Below are positions 35,715-43,173 of a stretch of DNA of 45,710 bases, one piece after another. The position numbers and the translations under genes were made by a program. This DNA comes from Melioribacteraceae bacterium (GTDB lineage Bacteria; Bacteroidota; Ignavibacteria; Ignavibacteriales; Melioribacteraceae): assembly GCA_021740785.1 (NCBI GenBank), contig JAIOZI010000043.1:1-45710 (forward strand), written 5' to 3'. Position 1 is the first letter of the stretch; every line of letters begins with the position of its first letter. The notes under the pieces are model-generated. The model was not told the origin of the DNA and ran no database searches. It worked only from the letters and a program-made list of their open reading frames with translations.

Positions 35715-38700
35715 ATGTCAATTAAAAATTTACTTACCGTTTGCATTTTTGTTTTCACATCGAATTACGCACAGATGTGGAATCCTTATATCGAACACAT
35801 TTCAAATGAAAGAGGACTTTCACTTTCTGCCGTCAATGATATTGTTCAAGATAGTACTGGGTATTTTTGGATTGCAACCGATGATGGTTTAAACAGGTTC
35901 GACGGTTACGAATTTGTACAGTACACCTTCATCCCGGGCAATCAATCCGGGTTGATGTCCAATGAAATTACAGCTCTTGAAGTTGACAAACACAATTCTC
36001 TATGGATTGGAACGGATGGTACCGGTATTTATAGATTAAACCGGGATAAAAATAATTTTACCAATTTCAGAAATATTGAAGGGGATACAAATTCACTAGG
36101 CAATAATTTTATAAATTGTCTCGCCGCAGATACAAACGGCAATATTTGGATTGGGACTGATGACGGGTTAAGTAAGTTTAATCCTGGTTCACAGATTTTT
36201 GATAGAATCAATCTCCTTAAAAATGATTCAATTGATATTCCTATTGAGATAACTGCCCTCGGTATTGACACCAAAAATAAAATTTGGCTGTGTGATAACA
36301 GAGGTGATGTTTCAATACTAAATTCGCAAGATAACTCAATAGAAAAAGTGATCAGATTTCAAACCGCATTTCCCAGTCTGGCTGCATATGATGATATCTG
36401 GGTCGGTTCTTCTAACGGGGAATTAATTCAATTCCCTGCAGGAGATAAATATAAAATTCACTCTTTCAGTAAAATTGATGCGGCTATTAATTCGATAAGC
36501 AGATATAACAATGAACAATTACTACTTGGTACGGCTGACGGATTGTATCTCTATGAAATTGAAAATGAATCTTTAATTGAAGTGATTGGAAATGAACATT
36601 CCGAAATAACGTTGGGAGATTTTACTATTAATTGTTTATTAGTCGACCGTGAAAGAACCATCTGGGCAGGAAGTTATGAAAACGGAATCGGGATTATCAA
36701 TCAATACAAACAGAATTTTGAAAATATTTCGCTCGGGCCCCTTGAGAATGAAATTCATGATATTTTCGCAATTCTTGAAGATTCTGAAGATAATTTATGG
36801 ATTGGTACATTCTCAGGTTTACTTCGTATCGATCGCGAAAATAATTTTCACTTATATAAAAATGACCCGGGTGAAAATTCAATCAGCGGGAATCATATTC
36901 TATCAATTATCGAGGACTCGGACAAAAATATTTGGATCGGGACTCGAGACAACGGGTTAAATAAATACAATCCTCTCACGGAACGTTTTGAACATTTCAA
37001 TCATGATCCCTCAAATCCTAATTCAATCAGCAGTGATTTTATCACATGTTTTTACGAGGACAGTTTCGGCGAGCTTTGGATCGGGACATTCGGAGGCGGG
37101 CTTAATAAATTGAATAAATCTACAAATCAATTTATAAAATTTCTTCCCGATCCTAATGATTCCAATTCAATAAGCGATTACGATATTGCCGATATTATTG
37201 AAGATGATTTTGGAAACCTCTGGCTGGCAACTAACAACAACGGCATTAGTTGTTTTGAAAGAACGAGCGGACAGTTTAGAAATTTTGAGTACAAACCTGC
37301 AGATAATCGGAGTGTTAGTTTCAACGAGGTAAACGCACTTCATATAGATTCAGAAGGTACGCTTTGGGCGGGAATTTATGGCGGCGGGCTTAATAAATAT
37401 ATTAAATCAGAAAACAGGTTTGAGTATTATACAACTAATGACGGATTAATCAATAATTCGGTTTACAGTATTATTGAAGATGATAACGGGAATTTTTGGT
37501 TGAGTACAAATTCCGGTATAAGCATGTTTGATCAGCGGACTGAGTCGTTTTATAATTTCGTTAATGATGACGGACTGACAATCAATGAGTTTAACCAAGG
37601 CGCACATTTTAAAAACGACGACGGTGAAATTTACCTCGGCGGTATTAACGGTGTATTGAAATTTCATCCGGATGAAATTCATTCTTATCAATTGGACTTT
37701 AAGCCTGTTATTACAAAGGTCGGACTCCTAATTTCAGACGATCAAAAAACTTCTCAATCACATTTACGATGGAATTACTTCATTAACAATCAGCTTGTCC
37801 TACCCAAATACTCTTATTTCGTAGATTTGCAATTTGCAACAATAACCTCGGTCATCCCGAACAAAATAAATTATGCATATAAAATTGATGAACTTAACAG
37901 GGACTGGATAATAACCGGCAGCGAAAACCGGCGTGCTATTTTTGCAAACCTAGAACCGGGCGAATACACATTTAAGCTAACAACAGTAATGAGTAACGGT
38001 GAACTAAGTGACAATGAAACCGAATTATCAATAATAATAACACCGGCTTTTTATCAAACTGTTTGGTTTTATTTGCTGATTTTAGTTTCGGTACTAGCTG
38101 TTATTTATGCTTTTTATAGAAGTCGAATAAAAAGAATCATTGAAATGGAAAGATTACGATTAAAAATTGCGAGTGATCTTCATGATGAAGTTGGAAGTAC
38201 ATTGACAAAAATTTCAATGCGCGCTGAAATGTTAAGTATGCAGACTGATAAAAATAGTGCCGTAAATGATTTAATCCGGATATCCGATCAGAGTCGTGAA
38301 GCTGTTTCAACAATGAGGGATATTGTTTGGTCAATCGATACGCGGTTTGATTCGTTTAAGAATTTAACCGATAAAATTAAAGACGCTGCATTTGAATTTT
38401 TGGGCGACCGCGGAATTAAAATTAAATTCGATATTTCCGGGATTGAGAATAATTTAAAATTACCAATCACGGTAAGACAAAACCTATTTCTGATCTTTAA
38501 GGAATCGATTACAAATATAGCCAAACACTCCAATGCATCAGAAGTTAAAGTGACAATGAAAGGTCTACCGGAAAATTTTGTGTGTATCATTCACGATAAC
38601 GGGACGAATTTTTCACCGAGTGATGTTTCATCGGGACAGGGATTAAAAAATATCAAGATGCGGGCAAGTAAGATTAATGCAGTTGTTAAGTTTGAAAACA

Positions 38701-38744
38701 ACGAAGGATTTCAAGTTAATTTGAAAATGCCGCCGATAAAATAA
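35715..38744 (+). CDS. regulator-propeller sensor histidine kinase (second copy)
   Basis: 1009 residues. Signal peptide 1-20 (MSIKNLLTVCIFVFTSNYAQ). Propeller repeats of the type ILEDSEDNLWIGTFSGLLRI fill about 30-640, then a Y_Y_Y domain (YKIDELNRDWIITGSENRRA), a transmembrane helix (VWFYLLILVSVLAVIYAFY) and a HisKA_3 box IASDLHDEVGSTLTK with H823, then HATPase (IHDNGTNFSPS, GQGLKNI). It has the same architecture as the kinase at 19816-23016 and is paired with its own response regulator 58 bases downstream. The ligand is unknown; in Bacteroides such propeller sensors recognise glycan breakdown products. Confidence 0.92.
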   Translation: MSIKNLLTVCIFVFTSNYAQMWNPYIEHISNERGLSLSAVNDIVQDSTGYFWIATDDGLNRFDGYEFVQYTFIPGNQSGLMSNEITALEVDKHNSLWIGTDGTGIYRLNRDKNNFTNFRNIEGDTNSLGNNFINCLAADTNGNIWIGTDDGLSKFNPGSQIFDRINLLKNDSIDIPIEITALGIDTKNKIWLCDNRGDVSILNSQDNSIEKVIRFQTAFPSLAAYDDIWVGSSNGELIQFPAGDKYKIHSFSKIDAAINSISRYNNEQLLLGTADGLYLYEIENESLIEVIGNEHSEITLGDFTINCLLVDRERTIWAGSYENGIGIINQYKQNFENISLGPLENEIHDIFAILEDSEDNLWIGTFSGLLRIDRENNFHLYKNDPGENSISGNHILSIIEDSDKNIWIGTRDNGLNKYNPLTERFEHFNHDPSNPNSISSDFITCFYEDSFGELWIGTFGGGLNKLNKSTNQFIKFLPDPNDSNSISDYDIADIIEDDFGNLWLATNNNGISCFERTSGQFRNFEYKPADNRSVSFNEVNALHIDSEGTLWAGIYGGGLNKYIKSENRFEYYTTNDGLINNSVYSIIEDDNGNFWLSTNSGISMFDQRTESFYNFVNDDGLTINEFNQGAHFKNDDGEIYLGGINGVLKFHPDEIHSYQLDFKPVITKVGLLISDDQKTSQSHLRWNYFINNQLVLPKYSYFVDLQFATITSVIPNKINYAYKIDELNRDWIITGSENRRAIFANLEPGEYTFKLTTVMSNGELSDNETELSIIITPAFYQTVWFYLLILVSVLAVIYAFYRSRIKRIIEMERLRLKIASDLHDEVGSTLTKISMRAEMLSMQTDKNSAVNDLIRISDQSREAVSTMRDIVWSIDTRFDSFKNLTDKIKDAAFEFLGDRGIKIKFDISGIENNLKLPITVRQNLFLIFKESITNIAKHSNASEVKVTMKGLPENFVCIIHDNGTNFSPSDVSSGQGLKNIKMRASKINAVVKFENNEGFQVNLKMPPIK

Positions 38745-38751
38745 TTCGTTT

Positions 38752-38769
38752 ATAGCATCAATATGCTAT
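38752..38769. repeat. short palindrome ATAGCAT-CAAT-ATGCTAT
   Basis: Seven-bp perfect stem with a four-base CAAT loop in the kinase-regulator gap. The same stem with loop CAAA occurs at 39679-39698. Confidence 0.6.
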
Positions 38770-38802
38770 TGATTAAAAGACCTCATGGGTTATTTTAAAC
38801 AT

Positions 38803-39426
38803 ATGAAAAATTTAGCAATAATCGAAGATGATGCGGAAATAAGGGAATTGCTCTCAAGTTATCTTTCGAGTCAGGAAGAATTCCGGTTAATCAATGTTTC
38901 CGAATCAATTGAACAATTCATGGATTCAATAAAGGAAGATGATTTTCTGGATATAATTATCTCTGATATTGGACTGCCTGGTATTCAGGGTGATGAGGGG
39001 ATTAAGTTATTAAAACAAAAATGTCCCGATGCAGAAGTTATAATGCTCACCGTTCATGATGATTCCGAAATTGTTTTTAAGTGTTTGAAAAACGGTGCTG
39101 CAGGATATCTATTAAAAAATTCCCCGTTAAATGAGATAAAGAATTACATCGAATTGCTCGGCAGAGGCGGCGCACCGATGTCACCGCAAATTGCAAGAAA
39201 GGTGATTGATTATTTTCAGCCGAAAAAGAAAGTTGATTCACCGCTTACGCAAAGAGAGAATGATATTGTACAAGGCTTGGTGGAAGGTTTAAGCTATAAA
39301 ATGATCGCAGATAAATATGATATTGCATTAGATACTGTGAGACAGCATATCAGGAATATTTATAAGAAGTTAAATGTAAATTCAAAAACAGAAGTAATTA
39401 CAAAATCTCTGAAGGGCGAAATTTAA
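38803..39426 (+). CDS. NarL/FixJ-family response regulator
   Basis: 207 residues from the ATG at 38803; an in-frame ATG at 38785 would add six residues. Receiver domain with IEDDAE pocket, phospho-acceptor D55 (IIISDIGLPG), the conserved TVHDD and LLKNSPL lysine region. LuxR-type HTH at about 145-205 (LTQRENDIVQGLVEGLSYKM, then DTVRQHIRNIYKKL). Closest relative in the window is the regulator at 19085-19726. It directly follows its likely partner kinase. Confidence 0.93.
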   Translation: MKNLAIIEDDAEIRELLSSYLSSQEEFRLINVSESIEQFMDSIKEDDFLDIIISDIGLPGIQGDEGIKLLKQKCPDAEVIMLTVHDDSEIVFKCLKNGAAGYLLKNSPLNEIKNYIELLGRGGAPMSPQIARKVIDYFQPKKKVDSPLTQRENDIVQGLVEGLSYKMIADKYDIALDTVRQHIRNIYKKLNVNSKTEVITKSLKGEI

Positions 39427-39461
39427 TTCCCTCTTGTTCCTAAGAAAAAAAATTGAACCCA

Positions 39462-39486
39462 AAAAATTCATTGGCGATGAATTTTT
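39462..39486 (+). terminator. AT-rich hairpin, possible terminator of the kinase-regulator operon
   Basis: Perfect 10-bp stem AAAAATTCAT / ATGAATTTTT with loop TGGCG, 36 bases after the regulator stop codon. The stem ends in T residues. It is weak because the stem is AT-rich. Confidence 0.45.
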
Positions 39487-39493
39487 GCCGCTG

Positions 39494-39698
39494 CCGCTTA
39501 TAAAATGTTTTAATAAAACATTTTATGTTGCGGGATTAACCCCGACAATTTGTAAGAAAAATATTTTACTTAAATAACGTATTCCAAAATTTCTACATGA
39601 CTAAGTATCTGATAATTCACAACTTACAAATTGTCGGCCCGAAGGGCAGATTTTCCAATGGAAAATCTGGGTTGAATTAATAGCATCAAAATGCTATT
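39494..39698. repeat. cluster of palindromes and a 15-bp inverted repeat
   Basis: The elements are as follows. CCGC...ATAAAATGTTTT-AAT-AAAACATTTTAT...GCGG (39494-39533) has a 12-bp core stem. CCGACAATTTGTAAG (39542-39556) and CTTACAAATTGTCGG (39623-39637) form a perfect 15-bp inverted repeat 66 bases apart. GCCC-GAA-GGGC lies at 39637-39647. CAGATTTTCCA-A-TGGAAAATCTG (39647-39669) has an 11-bp stem. AATAGCAT-CAAA-ATGCTATT lies at 39679-39698. No protein-coding frame is supported in 39427-39815. Confidence 0.8.
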
Positions 39699-39815
39699 GC
39701 AAACTGCCGTATAACTGGATATAATGTCCTTAAGTTTTTTGAATATTTTTACTCGGAGATTTTTGTTGAGCGGTATATTAAAAACTTTTTTCAAAACGAA
39801 AAACGAGGTTGCTAC

Positions 39816-40892
39816 ATGAGATACACAAAATATTTTTTGATTTTATTACTTTCTGCGGCATTTATTATTGGATGCAGTAAAGATGAACCCACCTCACCTA
39901 ATGATGATCCGTTCGATGATCCAATTAACGATCCGCCGATTGATGCTTCCGTTATAAAAGTAGAAGGCTTAGTTAAAAACGCAGACGGCAGCGCAAAATC
40001 CGGCGTGAGGATTAGATTAACGAAAGAGGATCCGTTCGATGGGGACTCGACAGCACAGCAAACTACAGGTTCCGACGGAACTTTTTCATTCACCTCATTA
40101 CCGAAAAATGAGAGTTATTATATTGAATTGATTGACACTAATCCTGATGCCTACCTTAAAGACGAATCCAATTACAGATCTAAAAAGCATGATGTATTTC
40201 CAGCTTTTGAAGATCACTATTTTAATTTTACATACGGCATATTTCAGTATTTCACTGTCAGCGGTACTCTTAAAGATGATGAGGGTCTTCCTCTTGAAAA
40301 TATAAAAGTTGTAATAGATGATGTCTATCCTGCCGATACCCTTTTAAGTAACGGCGATGGATATTTTGAAAAAACAGTGAGAGAAGATGAAGGAACATTT
40401 TATATAAAACCGGATATATCCGTGCACAATTTTTATCCCCGTAATGTCAGCACTGGATACCTTGAATCGGATGAAGAGTATGAATTCATTAAGTATAATG
40501 ATTTAGTAAATGAATGGACGGCAACCTCAGTCGGTGTGAGCCGCAGAATGAGAGATTCGTCTATTTACAGTATTGCAATGAATATTTCAACCGATTATTT
40601 ACTCTCACGCAGGGAATATAACGTTGTATCCGACCTTGTTAATCAGTATGACAACTACAACGTGTCAATTACACCCAGCACAATTCCCCCTATTCAAAGC
40701 ATTGAAATAACAGGCGAAGGAAACACTTATAAAGGTATTTTTGCAGTTACCAAACCTTCAAGCAGATGGGAGTTATTATGGGAGGTTGTAAATATTGAAG
40801 AAGCAACTCCGCCAACTGCCGAAGACGGATTCGGCAGCACTAACGGGGGCGCAGACAGCACCTACTATATCTCGAATTTTATGATGAAATAA
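39816..40892 (+). CDS. lipoprotein with two carboxypeptidase-regulatory-like domains
   Basis: 358 residues. Lipobox at MRYTKYFLILLLSAAFIIGC, followed by an acidic, proline-rich linker. Two beta-sandwich domains of the CarboxypepD_reg type: about 48-110 (VEGLVKNADGSAKSGVRIRL, then GSDGTFSFTSLP) and about 145-205 (FTVSGTLKDDEGLPLENIKV, then NGDGYFEKTV). The C-terminal 150 residues have no family I recognise. An envelope-anchored structural or binding protein is likely. A terminator follows it directly. Confidence 0.75.
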   Translation: MRYTKYFLILLLSAAFIIGCSKDEPTSPNDDPFDDPINDPPIDASVIKVEGLVKNADGSAKSGVRIRLTKEDPFDGDSTAQQTTGSDGTFSFTSLPKNESYYIELIDTNPDAYLKDESNYRSKKHDVFPAFEDHYFNFTYGIFQYFTVSGTLKDDEGLPLENIKVVIDDVYPADTLLSNGDGYFEKTVREDEGTFYIKPDISVHNFYPRNVSTGYLESDEEYEFIKYNDLVNEWTATSVGVSRRMRDSSIYSIAMNISTDYLLSRREYNVVSDLVNQYDNYNVSITPSTIPPIQSIEITGEGNTYKGIFAVTKPSSRWELLWEVVNIEEATPPTAEDGFGSTNGGADSTYYISNFMMK

Positions 40893-40903
40893 TTAAACTT
40901 CTT

Positions 40904-40943
40904 TCCGGTCTGTATTTTTTTCATATGCAGACCGGATTTTTTT
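40904..40943 (+). terminator. rho-independent terminator
   Basis: TCCGGTCTG (40904-40912) pairs with CAGACCGGA (40928-40936) and is followed by seven T residues. It lies just after the lipoprotein gene and separates it from the next gene. Confidence 0.85.
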
Positions 40944-40960
40944 ATACTCTGGAGAGAATA

Positions 40961-41626
40961 ATGCGAAAAACAATTTTAATTATCCTAGTAATTTTTATTT
41001 CAAAAAACATCACCGGGCAAAGTGATTGGTCGGCTGAAGGAAAACTGAATTTAATACTTCCCGGCGGAATGTTCGGTGAGCTCTATTCTACCGGGTTCGG
41101 CGGAACCGCTAATCTCTATTACCGGTTAAGCAGCAGCTTCGATCTATTTTTATCAACAGGTTTTTTAACCACAACAACAGACAACGGATATTTCGAAAGA
41201 AAAATTGATGAGATATATGGTTATAAAATTACCATCGACAATACTGCCTATTTCAGCATAATTCCGCTTCAGCTTGGAATTAACTTTTATGCGGCATCCG
41301 GAAAATATAAACCGTATTTAACTTTTCAGTATGGTTTGTATTATGTTATTGAAGATAATATGTCTCTGGATATAACCACAGGTCAAACCGTTGATATCTC
41401 GAAGGAGAGAACTGAAGCTGTTTCAGGGTACGGTATCGGCGCCGGATTATTAATCGATATGAACAAAAACATGTCGATAAATATTTCCGCACTTTACAAC
41501 GGCAATTCTTATGAATTAAAAGAAAGCTACAAAGTTCAGACTTCATTAAACAGTTACTATTCCGAATCCCGCTCGGAATCAATAAAGTTTATCCGGATAG
41601 CAGCAGGATTTAAATATTATCTGTGA
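40961..41626 (+). CDS. outer-membrane beta-barrel-like protein
   Basis: 221 residues from the ATG at 40961, with GGAGAG upstream; an in-frame ATG at 40925 lies inside the terminator and is unlikely. Signal peptide 1-20 (ending ITGQ). The mature part is alternating hydrophobic strands with glycine and tyrosine turns (FGGTANLYYRLSSSFDLFLS; YKPYLTFQYGLYYVI) and ends FKYYL, as expected for an eight-to-ten-strand barrel. No specific family recognised. The upstream terminator suggests its own promoter or read-through control. Confidence 0.7.
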   Translation: MRKTILIILVIFISKNITGQSDWSAEGKLNLILPGGMFGELYSTGFGGTANLYYRLSSSFDLFLSTGFLTTTTDNGYFERKIDEIYGYKITIDNTAYFSIIPLQLGINFYAASGKYKPYLTFQYGLYYVIEDNMSLDITTGQTVDISKERTEAVSGYGIGAGLLIDMNKNMSINISALYNGNSYELKESYKVQTSLNSYYSESRSESIKFIRIAAGFKYYL

Positions 41627-41764
41627 TCTTCTCGTTATATTGTTAAATGTTTTTGATTCCATATATGGCTAACTGCTTCACATTTGCCGTATACTTCGAA
41701 GAGATCATGAAATAAATTTGTTTAGAATTCTTTTTTCTAATCTAAATATTTACTAGATCGCTTA

Positions 41765-41783
41765 ATTAATTGGTCCAATTAAT
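41765..41783. promoter_or_regulatory. 19-bp operator-like palindrome
   Basis: ATTAATTGG-T-CCAATTAAT, nine-bp perfect arms around one base, 94 bases upstream of the GAF-SpoIIE gene. It is a plausible dimeric-regulator site; no other copy was noticed in the window. Confidence 0.45.
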
Positions 41784-41877
41784 AGCAAAACTTTTCATTT
41801 AGCATGTAAAATATTTTTTGCTATCTTCAAGTACACAATCTTATGAAGTTAAAATCACTACAGGGAAGGGCTGATAA

Positions 41878-43173
41878 ATGACAAACAAGATACCTGTGGA
41901 ATGTCAGGTGTGTGAATTCTACGAAGAACTTGTACAGCGTTTAGCTTTTTTTCAAAGTATTACAAATGAAATAATGGCTAAAAAACCGCTTGATGATTTG
42001 CTTGATGATATTATTGAATCTAGTAAATCGTTGTTAAGCGCGGAAGCATGTACGCTGTACCTTTACGATAAAGAGAACAAGAACCTTTATTTTCATATTG
42101 TAAGCGGACCTAAAAATGTTAACGTTGATAGAAAAACCGTTCCCATTGGCGAAGGCATTGCGGGCTGGGTCGGAAAAAACAAAAAGCCGCTTTTAATAGA
42201 TGATTGTTATTCCGATGAAAGATTTAATGCGGAATACGATAAACGAAGCGGATTCAGAACGCACAGCATGCTGTGTGTTCCGATGGTTAAGAATAGAGAT
42301 CTGGTCGGCGTTCTCCAGTTGATGAATAAAATTGATCACGATTCATTTACTGAAATTGATCTCGATTTTTCAAAGGCTTTAGCTTCACAGTGTGCAGTTG
42401 CAATTGAAAATGCAAGGTTGGTTGAAATTGAATTAAAAGATGAACAGCTTAAAATTGAGTTGGAAACTGCTCGAAATATTCAACAGAAAATTCTTCCTAA
42501 AAAACTTCCCGCTTTTACTGATATTGATATCGATGTTCAATTAATTCCCGCGAAAGAAATCGGGGGCGACTATTTTAATGTGCTCAAAATTGCAGATAAT
42601 CTTACTCTAATGTTTATTGTTGATGTCACAGGCAAAAGTGTTTCCGCCGCTCTTATTGTATCAACTATTTTTTCATTTCTTCAAACATACCTTTTGCTTA
42701 ATAAGGATGAATTTGATCTGAATAATTTTGTTGATTCACTAAACAAATTTTTGATTACCGCAACAACTCCCGATAAATTTGCAACGGCATGGTTCGGACT
42801 TTACTCTCACGACTCAAAGAAATTGGAAAGTATCAGCGCCGGACATAATCCAACCTATCTATTTAAAAAGGGTGAGATTACAGAATTTTCAAAAGGCGGA
42901 CTTTTTCTCGGAAGTCTTGAACTCCCTTATGAAACTGAAATTGTACAACTTGAGAAAGGCGATACGATAATTTTTTACACTGACGGAGTTACCGAAGCAA
43001 TGAATGATGATGAAGAGGAATTCGGTGATGACAGATTTTTAGAAATGATTAAAAATTTCCCCAACGAAAACTCGGCATCTCTTGTCAGCGGAATTGTTAG
43101 TGAAGTAATTAAATACAGAGGTTATGCCGATCAAAGTGATGATATAACCTGCGGCGTTTTTAAAGTGCTTTAA
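41878..43173 (+). CDS. GAF-domain PP2C/SpoIIE-type serine phosphatase
   Basis: 431 residues. An N-terminal VECQVCEFYEEL segment with two cysteines is followed by a GAF domain (about 35-180; SAEACTLYLYD, VPIGEGIAGWVGK, MLCVPMVKNRDLVGVLQLMN), a coiled-coil linker (about 180-205) and a PP2C/RsbU-like domain (about 205-430). Phosphatase metal ligands are visible in KEIGGDYFN, VDVTGKSVSAAL, SAGHNP, FYTDGVTEA and YADQSDDITCGVF. Such proteins dephosphorylate anti-sigma-factor antagonists in partner-switching pathways in response to a small-molecule or redox signal. No anti-sigma or antagonist gene is nearby. GGAAGGG lies upstream of the ATG. The stop codon abuts the stop of the convergent gene with no gap. 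Confidence 0.92.
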   Translation: MTNKIPVECQVCEFYEELVQRLAFFQSITNEIMAKKPLDDLLDDIIESSKSLLSAEACTLYLYDKENKNLYFHIVSGPKNVNVDRKTVPIGEGIAGWVGKNKKPLLIDDCYSDERFNAEYDKRSGFRTHSMLCVPMVKNRDLVGVLQLMNKIDHDSFTEIDLDFSKALASQCAVAIENARLVEIELKDEQLKIELETARNIQQKILPKKLPAFTDIDIDVQLIPAKEIGGDYFNVLKIADNLTLMFIVDVTGKSVSAALIVSTIFSFLQTYLLLNKDEFDLNNFVDSLNKFLITATTPDKFATAWFGLYSHDSKKLESISAGHNPTYLFKKGEITEFSKGGLFLGSLELPYETEIVQLEKGDTIIFYTDGVTEAMNDDEEEFGDDRFLEMIKNFPNENSASLVSGIVSEVIKYRGYADQSDDITCGVFKVL

